Of a DNA stretch of 64,000 nucleotides, positions 1 through 10,873 are shown one piece after another. The position numbers and the translations under genes were made by a program. Where the stretch lies: positions 2,046,001 to 2,110,000 of the forward strand of contig LATX02000001.1 of assembly GCA_001466705.2 (NCBI GenBank). Reading direction: 5' to 3'. The DNA comes from Moniliophthora roreri (taxonomy: Eukaryota; Basidiomycota; Agaricomycetes; Agaricales; Marasmiaceae). Below the pieces are notes generated by a model. That model made no database searches, was not told the DNA's origin, and saw only the letters and a program-made list of their open reading frames with translations. Position 1 is the first letter of the stretch; each line of letters begins with the position of its first letter.

Positions 1-3000
1 ATACCAGAGATGATGATCTACCCACCATAGTCACACGACTGGCAAGTGTGTCCAAAAGAGTCGTCTTCCCTGCACCAGAAGCACCCTAAACGAGCGAAGT
101 GAGAAAGATTTCAAATGCCGTATAGACCATTGCTCACCATCAATGCAGTCAATGTACCAGGCTGTACCCATCCATCGACATGGTCCAACAGACGTCTGGG
201 CTGACCCTTGATCTTAATATCATAACAGACATCCTCCCAGTGGAAGATAGCGGTCTGCTTCTGTATCACGCCAACAGCATCGTCACGGTCGTCCTGCAGA
301 GAGGCCTTTTTGTCGTGGACAGTAATCGTCGTAACTTCTTCATCGTCTGCCTCCTTTGGCTTGGCCGGGACGTATCCTCGACGGAACACCAAAACTTCAC
401 CCTTGGATTTTGCAGCGCTGATATATTCTGTCGCCAAAAGGTAGGTGCCCAGGAAGAAGAAAGTAAATCCGATGATAATTCCCAAATTTCTGAAAGATCG
501 TTAGAGATGTTATCTCAAAACGCTGCGCAAGAATACGCACCTCCAGAGGTGGCTCTTGTAGTACTCGAATGATGTCGCAAGATAGTTCGTCCCTTGGACC
601 ACGCTGCTACCAGGTTCAGCACCCCGCTGGAGACAAACTCTTTCCATTCCAGAGACATTTTCGTATCCGGGACCAGAAGGAACGAAGGTCATACAGGGAA
701 ACTCTCGTCCATCAAACTCGTTCACCATCAGGCTCTCAAAGACGTAGGCGATGGGGTTAATGTAGTTGATCCACCTGAACCATGGATGCATATCTCTCGT
801 TGGAATAGTGAAACCTGTATAGATCACCAGAGCAAGCATGAAAATAGCGGCGGGTAACATAGCCTACGAGATGCGACGGTGAGTAACTGAAACCAATTGG
901 TCACACTTGAAACGTACCTGAGAGATAGTTCGGGATGAAGCACCAATCGTACGGAAAATCATTGACATGGCCAACGTGCAGGTAAAAGAGAAAAGGAAGA
1001 AGGTGAAAAAAGCCCCAGGAGTTCGTCGCAAGTTGGTCATGAAGTAGAGTACCAAGTTGAAACTGACAGCCGTAGCTATCTTCGTAGGGAGATCGCATAT
1101 CATTGAAGATATAGCTTCAGCTGCGGGGTGATACAGCGCCATCCTGGTATGTTTCTCCACGATTGGACGTTGCTCATACAGGGTCAAAATCTTGGGAAAC
1201 AGTTAGTCAAGATCAGGAAAGAATTTCTGATCACGGACCTCAAGAACACTACTGAAGGCGTTCATCAAAACCGCAAAGAAGAGAAGCGCTGAACGACTGT
1301 AGAAACTGTCGGTTGTGGGTTGGAGATTGAAGAAAATTGACGAAATTATTAGGCCCATCGTGGCATTTCTACGAAAAGGTCAGTGGGGTATGCAATCTTG
1401 TACAAAGTCGAGCTCACCCGAAAATAGAGGTCAAGGCCAGACTGGAATCGAGTCAGCTTGCGTCTTATAGACAAAGTATAACGATTACACACCTCATGTC
1501 ACCTCGAAGTCGCTGGAAGCCGCGAGTCAAGCACATGCGAACCTAAGGAGAGACATGGCATAAAAATCTACAAAAAAAAATTACTTGAAAGGAGCGGTTT
1601 ACCTGCATAGGGAGTGATATCGTGTATGGAGAGCGAGACCGCCTATACATGCATTAGGGAGGGGTTAGAATCCTTGTCTAGTGATGACCTACATTCCCTT
1701 GGCCTGAGACTGTTTCCTGCTCTCTCGGAATCTGGTAAGCTGATCCCCACCTATGGGGAACTCTTCGTTGAAGGACGCGATCTCTTTTAACAGCTCCTTT
1801 CGGTCGAGGCTTTCCTTCCAACGACGCGCGAACTCGTCAGGCGTTCGGGGAACCTTGTTCTCAAAGCCAGGCTTTGCTTGACGCTCAGCGGGGTTCGTAA
1901 GAGACTGACGAAAACAGTTAGATGGAACAGAGATAGCTGCTACCTCGATACCCACAGTCAAGAAGTCAGCAGTCGTCTGGCGTTCTGGGCAATGGAAGCC
2001 CATGTAGGTGAAAAACTTTCGAGCGGCATCCGCACGGCCAAAATAAATTTGTCGGCCCTCGTACAAGACTGTGACTTTGTCAAAAATCTAGTACCCAAAT
2101 CAGCAAAAAAGAGCTTCAGAGCGAGTTTATATTCGACTCACATCGTAGATATCCTGACTGGCTTGGTAAATCGCGACAATAGCAGTCGAGCCAGTGTATT
2201 GAGTTGACAATCTCAGAGTTTTGACAAACTCCAAGGCAGTAGCACTATCCAGACCACGAGTACTGTTATCCCAGCATTGCAAAGGACTACCACTGAGCGC
2301 AACCTCTGCGATACTGACACGTTTTCTCTCTCCTCCACTGACGCCGCGTATGAAGTCATTACCGACTTTGGTGTTCTCCGTGTGGCTCAAGCCAAAAACA
2401 GCCATGACGACATCCTTCATATGGTTCGCAAACTGCTCACGAGAGACGCCAGGCAATCTAGCACGAGGAGTACGTGCTTTGGCAGCGAAGGAAAGCGTCT
2501 GCCCAACCGTGAGGTTGGGGAAGTGAACGTCGGTCTCGGCGTTGTACACGACCTCTCCGCGGAAATCTTTGTGCATGGTCTCCCATGGGATACCTGAAGA
2601 TAGGATTAGCCACAAGAAAATGAATATACGGGAGAAAAGAGAAACTATACCTTGGTAGTTAATATTGGTGCCCTCATCGACATAGAACCCATGTGTCTCT
2701 CCCGAAATCGTCTTCAAAAGAGTACTGCAGCCACTGTTCACCAAAATAGTTAGTGACCGATTCTAACCAAGTATAGAGTACCTCGAAAGATCACATACCT
2801 TCCGGGCGGTCCAAGAACAACCAACATCTCCCCATGTCTCACCACTCCCTCAAAGTCTCGCAGAATATCTATTCTCTGTCCTTTATTCCCCAAGAGATTC
2901 CTCACCATCCCAGGAGCATCCAATAACACATTTCCGACCGTCTTCTGATGGTCAGTCGCATTACCATACCCATGAACGTTCAAGTTCGTAAAACTGATAC

Positions 3001-3349
3001 CCGCGGTACGATTGGGATATCGTTCCGGGTCCCGAGAGGTAATAGATAACATTGAGCGAATCCAACGGTGATAGTCAAACTTTTCGGAGCAAGGATTCAA
3101 GGTAGGATCGACTTCATCGGCAAAAGGATTGAGGGTGACGTCTGAATGAGTGCTTTGAGCACCAAGAGACATGGTTGTCACCGCACGAGCGAGCTGGATA
3201 ACTTCTTGTTCTGGGTCTGGCGGATTGGCATCTTGAGAATAGATAGTATCTTCCGAGACATGGGGCGGAGGCGGATATTGGTGTGGTGATGGTGGCTCTT
3301 GAATATCGGGTTTGCGCTGAATAGGGAGAGTGATCCCAGCGCCACTCAT
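1..3349 (-). CDS. PDR-type ABC transporter (ABC-G, full-size), partial at left edge
   Basis: Plasma-membrane drug/lipid exporter of the fungal pleiotropic drug resistance family, with NBD-TMD-NBD-TMD order. It starts at the ATG at 3349, after which an acidic, proline-rich N-terminus leads into NBD1. An intron splits the first Walker A, and splicing gives [12 protein letters not shown]. Cysteine in place of the usual lysine is the known deviant NBD1 of fungal PDR pumps. The NBD1 signature [10 protein letters not shown] and Walker-B-like [13 protein letters not shown] lie near 2200-2330. Hydrophobic TMD1 exons follow (about 510-1300). The second Walker [18 protein letters not shown], lies at about 30-90. 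The rest of NBD2 and all of TMD2 are beyond the window. Several short introns are present, so exon borders in TMD1 (about 1200-1690) are approximate. Family certain, substrate unknown. Confidence 0.9.
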
Positions 3350-5158
3350 GTCGTGAGGGATATTAAAGGGAGGTAGGGTAGCAGACGATTTGCCATGGAA
3401 TGTACGATGGCCTTTTTATTGGAGTATTCTGGAGGTATGCGCCGCTGACTGAAATTCACATTCGTAAAGGTAATGCGCCGGGGGGACCGAGCGAGATCAA
3501 CCTTGTTGATCGGCCCTAAAGAGCGCCCAAGCTAACTTAGCCAAGCCACTTTCTGCTTGCCCGGATTGCCTTTCCAGGAACTCGTTTGCGAGAAAGGTGG
3601 TATGTCATCGTTTTCTCGGGCCTATCTAGTCAACAGTCTTCTCATACATGCGTTCTAAACGCGCTTGATGCCGGATGGATTGCGTGCCACAGCGTATACC
3701 GGCAAGGCCTGAGCCTTAAACACCGGTAATGCACTAGGTTTTAGAAATTGACATACCTTGGAAAGACGATAGACGATGCCATGCCCTTGCGGGGAGGTTG
3801 AGTTCATGAATCGAGTGAATTGGTTATTACGCGGCTTACTAAGACTACCTGCTCCAAGGACGCACTTCAATACCCGTGCTATGCGACTTACTTTTGCGTC
3901 CCGAGAAGGTGGGGACTGCGAGACGCAATAGGTAATTGGCGAGTCTAGCCTTCATTGACACAGCCTGTCTCCGACGGCTTCTCCATAGTACCATTCATGA
4001 TCATCTATATGTCACCGATCTCGATCCCGTATACGGGAAATGGACAACTGCAGGCATCGATATTTACAGTGTTATCGAACACACCTCCGAGGCCATCCTG
4101 CACTATGTATCTTGGAACGCTCAAGCATCAGGCCGCAATACTCATCTGACACTCACAGTCATAGCGCTGTCGGACGAGACATGAACGCCACAGCTTTGTC
4201 CGTGTCTCCCGTGTCTTTCCATTGCCAATCATGGGCGCCATAGCATGAGGTTTACAGCCCTGACGACGTCTGCACGGCTTGAGCGTGTTCTTTTTTGCCA
4301 CCAAATCTAAATCATTCCTGAGACCCAGCGTGTTTCGAAATTTGCACTAGGACGTCGGTACACGACCAGCGTTACTGTAGATTTAACGTGGGGAATGAAG
4401 ATTTATGAAGATTTACATACCTTATGATGTATTTAGAACTCAACGCCTGTCCGCCCCCAACTTCCACGTGTTTCCGTTTGTTTCCATTGTTAGTAGTTTC
4501 ATGAACCACACGGTCTCTGCCTCCGAGCGCAGGTAGCCAATAGCCCTTCTGGATCCGACGGCCGCGCCAAGGGCAGTACCCATTTTGGATGGATGTTAAA
4601 AAAAAACCGGAGTGTCGTTTACAGCGCGATGAACCCGAGGTTTACATACAGCTGTACAGCCAGTGTCAGGTTCCGAGGTTATTTGAAGCGTCAGGTGAGG
4701 CTGGGTCGTGCATTTGAAGCCGAAACAAAGAGTTAGGGTTCTATCTACATGCAGTGGGATATAAGCAAAAACAGTCAAGCTGAAGCAGCCCTCACCGAGA
4801 ACCTTCCATACGACCTTGTATCATGCCATTGACGCCGACTGTTTCCCTCGCTTCTCCAGCAAAACTATCGTTGACGTCGACGAAAAGAGAGCTGTTTGTC
4901 TCTGATAACTAACAGGGGAACCGATGGGCCTAGAGGGAAGACATCAGGAGTGAAGCAAGAGGAGTTATGGATGAGAATGACGCACTGCTGTGGGATAAAC
5001 GGACCCCATTCTACCATTTCTTTCTTTTCTTTTTTTACCGGAATTCTCCTCCGGACTTGGAAGTGTAGTCGACGAGCAAGGAATAGGGTCGTGAGGATGG
5101 ACGATGAGCAGAAATCGTGGTGACTGCGGACGAGGATTTCTTTGCGACATAACTTTTA
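3350..5158. other. Intergenic region without a recognised gene
   Basis: About 1.8 kb between the PDR transporter start and the transposon. Only short open frames (82 codons or fewer) without recognisable domains are present. It must hold the promoter of the minus-strand PDR gene. A short hairpin with arms GATCAAC and GTTGATC lies near 3496-3512. I see nothing else I can support. Confidence 0.6.
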
Positions 5159-5230
5159 GGGCCTGTTCAAATAGGAACCATGGTTCCCGTTTCCTGGGTT
5201 CCGCGGCGGCTGGCCCAACTTTCCCACCCT
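5159..5230 (+). repeat. Left terminal inverted repeat of Harbinger element
   Basis: 72 bp, identical to the reverse complement of 8098-8169. It contains the perfect 14-bp palindrome GGAACCATGGTTCC, so each end carries its own dyad, a possible binding site for the transposase or the Myb-like protein (inference). Confidence 0.95.
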
Positions 5231-5300
5231 GCCTGCCGCGCGCTTATTGTAGCCGCCTTGTAGATCTTATCGAATAAATCAGTTTTTTCTTCCTTCTTTC

Positions 5301-6448
5301 ATGTCGGAGCACCTTACACCACAAGATTTGGGCCATATAATGGCTTCAGCAGCAAGTGTTGTTAATCTTGCAGTCCTTGGTGCCTCCATATATGCTTCTC
5401 AAGCTACCAAACAGCCATATCATAATTCAGCACTCTCTGGATATGCTTGGGTACAGGAGCTGATGAAAGGGCATCCAAGGTGTATCTATACAGAATTGGG
5501 TGTTAGGCTTCATGTATTCATCACTCTGGTGATCACGCTTTGCAGCATGAGTTATGCTGACTCTCAAAAAGGAGTCACAGTTGAAGAACAGCTTGCAATA
5601 TTTCTATACATGTGTGTAACTGGATTGTCTGTTCGCCATGTGGGAGAACGGTTTCAGTGGGCTAATGGAACCATAACACAGTATGTTTTACACTCTTATT
5701 TATATGTATAGCTATTCTAAGAACAAATATACAGTTATTTTTGCTTAATGTGTGAAGCTTTATCTGGACCAGAATTCTACAATCAATATGTCAGCCTCCC
5801 AAATGCAGATGATCCACCCTCTCCATACCTGAACAACAATCCCAAATTCTGGCCTTTTTTCAAAGGCTGTCTTGGTGCACTGGATGGTTCACATATTGCA
5901 TCAAGTCCAGCTGCTGCTGATCAGTCAAATTCACGGAATCGCAAAGGATTTGTATCACAGAATATTCTTGCTGCTTGCTCATTTCTCCTCCAATTCTTAT
6001 ATGTGCTGACAGGGTGGGAGGGATCTGTTACAGACAGCTTCCTGTATGCAGATGCACATATATCTGATCTGTGAGTCTCAGAGGGTTGCTATTACCTTGG
6101 GGATGCAGGTTTTGCTGTATGCAACACAGTCTTAACTCCATATTGTAGAGTCCGATACCATCTGGCTGAGTGGGGCAGGGTTCAACAACGGTGTGTTATC
6201 AAGTGATATTATACTTCATTACTAACTTAGATTTCAGGCCTCAAAGCAAGGAAGAGTTGTTCAATCTTCGCCATGCTCAAGCTCGTAATGTTATTGAGCA
6301 TATATTTGGAGTTATCAAGTGGCAGTGGAGAATTCTGGTCCTTCCACCTGAATTTAGCATGAAGATCCAGGCACAGATACCTGCAGCACTTGCAGCTCTA
6401 CACAACTTCATCCTGGAGCATAATGACAACTTTCTTCAGGAGTTATAG
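5301..6448 (+). pseudogene. Harbinger DDE transposase with an in-frame stop
   Basis: Three exons are inferred: 5301-5680, 5735-6190 and 6238-6448, with introns of 54 and 47 nt (GT-AG). The product would be about 348 codons. An N-terminal helical DNA-binding region ends in a segment like EQLAIFLYMCVTGLSVRHVG, and a DDE_Tnp_4 nuclease domain follows. The catalytic acids are visible: D in GALDGSHI, D in YYLGDAGF and E in NVIEHIFG. A TGA at 6072-6074 interrupts exon 2 between the first and second catalytic Asp. The frame stays open on both sides and the protein similarity continues. A CGA-to-TGA change would explain it. The nearest GT-AG alternative that removes the stop shifts the frame and deletes the second Asp. 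The gene is therefore probably inactive unless read through. Confidence 0.85.
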
Positions 6449-6783
6449 GCAGACAAAGATGCAGTTGACCCAGCTCCTGGTCATCATATTGATGCTGAAG
6501 GGCCTAGAGAGTGCCATCCTCATGGTGAACTGGCCTCACATCATGTTTCAGAAGAGGAATATGAAGAAGCACTTCATAAACAGGATAATATTGCACAAGC
6601 TATATGGGAGCAATACCAAGAGGTGTTACAAGCCCTAGGGGAAGATGAGATAGATGATTACTTGTATGAACAAGATGAACCACAGAGTATTCATCAGGAA
6701 GAGCAGGAGGAACTAGAAAGTGATATAGAGTAGAAAATGAGTGAATGTGGTATAAAGGAATGTAAAAACTAGGCTATTAGCCA

Positions 6784-8028
6784 TTAGAGAAAGATACGAT
6801 CAACTTCATCCAAATGTAGCAGCTCAGCAACATAAGCCTTTTGCTCTGGTGATGAAGCCTCAACCCATGACATGTATGCATCTACCTCCTTTGTCTCTTT
6901 AAGAATATTACCAAGCTTCACTTTGTTCTGAAGTGAGAGCCATGTCTCCTTCTCACGTGCTGTAGCCATTGCCGTCCTATGCTGCATGGGACTTGGGTCC
7001 AGCTGAGGGACTAGCTTGGACATTGAGTCACCAAAGACACCACTAAAATGCATGACTGCATTGCTAATGCATTCAGCAGGTGTCACTTTTGCTCGCTTGA
7101 CAGAATGAAGAACCAAATCATCAGAGCGCTTGTGTGACACAGAGTGAACAGGTGTGCTAGCAGGAACTGGGGCAGAGATCTAATACATGTCTTAGTAATT
7201 GAGAAAGCAAAAAGATGATACTAAACACACTTACAGACTCTGTTGGAGGCTGTGGGGCTGCCAGATTATGCTCCATCCAAGACTCATCCCATTCAACACT
7301 GCCAGCCCAGGCAACGAGAGCATCAGGAGAAGGAGAAGGAGCATCAGGAGGAGAAAGAGGAGGCAGATCATCTGCATGAGATGAAGGCCCAGTAGTAGAT
7401 GTAGTAGAGTTTGGTACATGAACTCCAAAAGTACCACTGATGGCTGAGTATCGTGCATCACCCTTCTGCTTGTCAGGACAGAGCTTGAGAACATTGTCAT
7501 AGATGTCCCATCCCTTGGTCTTGAATGGGAAGCAGTCAGGCTTAGCAATAATGATACTACTCCATACAACCTCATCCTCTGCAGTGAAGATACTTGCATC
7601 TGTCTGATCATTCCAGTGACCACCAGAATGGGTCCACAAGTACTCAACAGCAGTAAAAATGGCAAGAATCTACTATTATATTTAGTATAGTGAAAAATAA
7701 AGAACTAAAACTAATTATGCACATCTCTAATCTTGTCTTGAACACCATTCACCTTCTTGAAACCACCAACAACAATCTGACTATTCAGAAGGTCTGTAGC
7801 ACCAGCAAGGACATTGTTCCTGAATTTATGTGTATCTCCAGTCGTCCCTATGTGGGCAACAAGGTAGTTGCACAGTGTAATGATGTCATGGATGCACCAG
7901 ATTGCGTTGGCCTTCTCTGACACCTTTTCCTTGGCGAGATAGGTGGGAGGAACAGAGCGTGAAATACCCTTGAGGTTATCTACATAGCCAATACCTCGCC
8001 CCGGGTTTCTCTTCTTTCTTGGCGGCAT
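6784..8028 (-). CDS. Harbinger accessory protein, Myb/SANT-like
   Basis: Second gene of the transposon, convergent with the transposase. Three exons are inferred (7723-8028, 7235-7669, 6784-7179) that join in frame into about 378 residues without a stop. The basic N-terminus MPPRKKRNPGRG may be a nuclear signal. A Trp-rich helical segment around WTHSGGHWNDQTD and KTKGWDIYDNVLKLC resembles Myb/SANT-like domains of Harbinger second proteins. A Pro/Ser-rich linker (about 7310-7400) and a helical C-terminus follow. In this superfamily the Myb-like partner binds the element ends and brings the transposase into the nucleus. The product is intact, unlike its partner. Role by family, medium-high confidence. 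Confidence 0.75.
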
Positions 8029-8097
8029 CCAAATGCGTCAAAGGAGTGTCGAAATAGGGAGAAGAATGATGGACAAGTGATGGAATGAGTCAGAATG

Positions 8098-8169
8098 AGG
8101 GTGGGAAAGTTGGGCCAGCCGCCGCGGAACCCAGGAAACGGGAACCATGGTTCCTATTTGAACAGGCCC
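8098..8169 (-). repeat. Right terminal inverted repeat of Harbinger element
   Basis: Perfect 72-bp inverted copy of 5159-5230. The symmetry continues 3 bp outward (TAA at 8170-8172 against TTA at 5156-5158) and then stops. Confidence 0.95.
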
Positions 8170-8172
8170 TAA

Positions 8173-8757
8173 GCGCCGGCACGTCAACCCTATGGTGCAC
8201 GTGGAATGTGTGGACATCCTGCTAAGGACCGACACCCGATTCAACACAGCTAGACCCTGTAACCGGCCCATAACGACAAGCTGTCTTATGCATCTGTTGC
8301 CCGCCGGTGACAGGCCTACTGTACTACAGCGTTCGTGCTGTAAAGACTCAACAACATTCCAAGACCCAACAGACAGCAGAAACAGCAATTGACATTCCAT
8401 ATCATACACATACTACACGTTGTACTTGTCAATTAGCAAAGCAGGACAAAAGATAGCAAGGAGGATAACAGCGAGACAGAACATATGGCAAGGATAACGA
8501 TACATAGACAGCGATAGAAAAAAAAACAGGGTATAACAATAATGATACTTGGTATAAATGTAGCGATGAGGTAAAATGCAACGAAAAACCATGCATACGA
8601 AGTGACTGTGATGCAACTAGAGAGAAAAAAATTACGGGTGGTGAGAACACGAATAACGAAGATGCAAGAGAAAAGGATGAGATACGAAATACGCAAACAA
8701 ATCTAGCAAAACACAACAAATCAGTTATCCGACTGAAAGAGTAGAAATTCAAGACAC
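8173..8757. other. Intergenic, 3' side of HD1
   Basis: 585 bp, A/T- and purine-rich on the plus strand. It lies between the transposon and the HD1 stop codon. No coding or structural feature was recognised; it probably contains the HD1 3' UTR. Confidence 0.5.
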
Positions 8758-10690
8758 CTACCACACAGCCGGGATCAGTAAAGAAAGCTGTGGTTGTTCC
8801 TGGCCCAGTCCGTATCCAGGCAAGGACAATGAATTCGTTGTACTATCTAAACCTTCGAAACCAATCAACTCTGTCGACCATGAATCGGGCATGAAGTTCG
8901 TGAAACCTAGCCCAAGTCCCTCTAGCCCCGGTAATGAATTTGAGGACCGTTGAGCACCAGAATAGGAATCAGATAGATGAGATGCGGTCGGGTCAACGAC
9001 GGAGATGCCGTTTGAAAGGCTGTTGAGGAGGTACAGGTCGGTAAAGTTGATGTTTGCGTCAAAGGTTGCTGTGAATATGATTTCGGGTAGGTAACACGCT
9101 AAGAGTGAAAGAAAACAAAGGCTTACTAGGGTTGAGTGTCTTGTCATACGACATGGAGGTGGAGAGAGTGGTATCACTAGGAGCGATACCAACGTTGGGA
9201 AGTTCAGATGAACCTGATGCAGCAGGCGTCGATGCTGAAAGGATGAAAGCACCATCAGTACCGTCTTTAGAATTAAAACCGACCAGAAAACACTCACGTC
9301 CAGTAGACAAACCACTGTCGCTTCCGTCTGAAAGCAAGGTCTCAATGTCAGAGTAGTACTCTGTAGTACCAAATGTAAAGTTGGCTCCGTTTTCTGGCCA
9401 TTGCTCTGCAGTTGGAGGAGGATTGATACGAGTAAACCATTCTTCAATGGGGAATTTGGGAGTTGGAAGAGTGATGGGCACAGAGGCGGCACGGCCGATA
9501 GGTTGCGCCATGCGTGAACGCTTGGCTGCTCGCGGTGAGGCATCAGAGTCAGACACGAGACGACGCTTCTTGGCACCCGGTTCGGGTTGTGAGGAAGACA
9601 GCGATGGTGCGGACGAGTCGTTGTCTGATAAAGTGGCTGCTGGTGAGGGTGAGGGCGAGCGTCGGTCTTCTGCTGCTGGCTCTTCGGGTCTTTGACGTTT
9701 CTTTGACGAGGACTCGACCTCTTGTTCGTCACTGTCAGCGCGGCGCTTCTGGCCCGCCACGGGCGCCGGCGTTGGAACAGCTTGAACGACGGCCTCGTCT
9801 GATATCGATGATGATGAGGAAACCTCGCGTTTATGGCCCACTCGTCTTCTCTTCAGACTCTCCTCACGCTTCTCCTTCTCGACTTCCTCCTTGATCTCAG
9901 GCGTCAACGTCTTCACCTGGCCAGCCAACTTCTCTACAAAGTCGCTAGGCCTCAAGCGACCACCATACAACTCTAGTGCTTTGGCTTCAATACCAGCGAA
10001 TGCCAGACCTAGGGACTGTGCTTGCTCTGGCTCCTTTCGCTTTTTGGGTAGCTCGGACTCGTCAACCTCGTGACCAAAGTGGAGACGAGCAGCGAGGACC
10101 ATTTCTTTGCGCTCTTTGAAGTATTGTTTCTTTACGGCGTTCCAGCCAATGCGTTTGCGAACGTCAATGAACCAATTGTCAATGGTTTTACGAGAGGCGC
10201 CGGACTGGAGGGAGATGACGTCGCGTTGGGCGGGTGTGGGGTAGGGGTTGTGGAGGTTTTCTATGAGCCAGTCGTATGCTGCGCGGACGTATGGTGAGGA
10301 AGAGATGGGTGATTCTTCGGGTTCAGGGGTGGATTGGTGGAATTGGGGTTCTGGGGAAGAGGAGGAGCGAGATGATGAAGGTTGGCGTTGGGGTTCGGGG
10401 GTGGAGGAAGGGTCGTCGGAAAGGATATCAGACACTTGATTTTGGAAGCTGCCATTTATCTGATTGAGGGATATGAAGGCATCACAGAGCTTTTCAATAC
10501 AACCAGCGACGTCGAAGGCGAGATGACATGTATCGAAATCCAGAGACTCCGACTTCAAGCTGGCCATTATATCGTCGTTGAGCAGATCCCATTTCGTGGA
10601 GAAGTTTTCCAATCTTGAGTGCTGGAAGGATGAGATGAAATTGTCCACCGCAGACTGCATACGGACTTGCAGCTGAGGTGAGGGATCCAT
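8758..10690 (-). CDS. HD1: HD1 homeodomain transcription factor (A mating type)
   Basis: Starts at the ATG at 10690. The N-terminal ~120 residues are the variable, specificity/dimerisation region. A TALE-type homeodomain follows at roughly residues 130-200, with recognition helix TIDNWFIDVRKRIGW characteristic of HD1. Next comes a long low-complexity basic/acidic region with KKRK- and KRRR-like clusters (possible nuclear signals), and a C-terminal region of the activation type. Two short introns lie in the C-terminal third (about 9239-9298 and 9061-9125), and the protein ends at 8758-8760 (TAG). HD1 pairs with an HD2 from a different allele to switch on the dikaryotic programme. It is divergent from HD2 with 183 bp between start codons. 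Assignment is strong; the allele is unknown. Confidence 0.93.
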
Positions 10691-10873
10691 GGGTGGAAGT
10701 GGGCGATAGCAGACTCTGCAAACAGCAGACGAGGGCTATATTCTCGAAGTCAGCATTTGTTTCCATTTCGGTCGAACAATGGAGCGTGACATGTGACACA
10801 TCACATGCATGCATTTTTACGTCACGCCACACAACACTCAACTCTCTCCTCCATAGGCTTCATCCCAACAGAT
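10691..10873. promoter_or_regulatory. Shared divergent promoter of HD1/HD2
   Basis: 183 bp between the two start codons, necessarily holding both promoters and 5' UTRs. An imperfect dyad rich in GTGACA/TGTCAC-type half sites, GTGACATGTGACACATCAC, lies at about 10786-10804. It is followed by GCATGCAT-like alternating sequence. HD heterodimers are known to bind short dyads in target promoters; autoregulation here is inference. Confidence 0.5.

Larger units (their letters stand above)
5159..8169. mobile_element. PIF/Harbinger-like DNA transposon (3,011 bp)
   Basis: The element is bounded by perfect 72-bp terminal inverted repeats beginning GGGCCTGTTCAAATAGGAAC, at 5159-5230 and 8098-8169. It encodes two convergent genes, as PIF/Harbinger elements typically do: a DDE_Tnp_4-type transposase on the plus strand and a Myb/SANT-like DNA-binding protein on the minus strand. 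The flanking 3-mers are TTA (left) and TAA (right). They share only TA as a direct repeat, so the target-site duplication is either 2 bp or an imperfect TWA. Identical ends argue for recent insertion. It sits about 0.6 kb from the 3' end of HD1. Confidence 0.93.

Noticed and set aside
180..860. Plus-strand open frames across the PDR gene
   Set aside because: They are antisense shadows of the minus-strand transporter exons and show no family similarity.
3936..4243. Short plus-strand frames between the PDR gene and the transposon
   Set aside because: 82 codons or fewer, overlapping in all frames, no recognisable domain or splice continuation.
6071..6108. A possible 38-nt GT-AG intron that would remove the transposase TGA
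   Set aside because: It is very short, shifts the reading frame to an early stop, and would delete the second catalytic Asp (YYLGDAGF).
7300..7390. GGA/GAG-rich repeat on the plus strand
   Set aside because: It is the codon repeat of the Pro/Ser-rich linker of the Harbinger accessory protein on the other strand.
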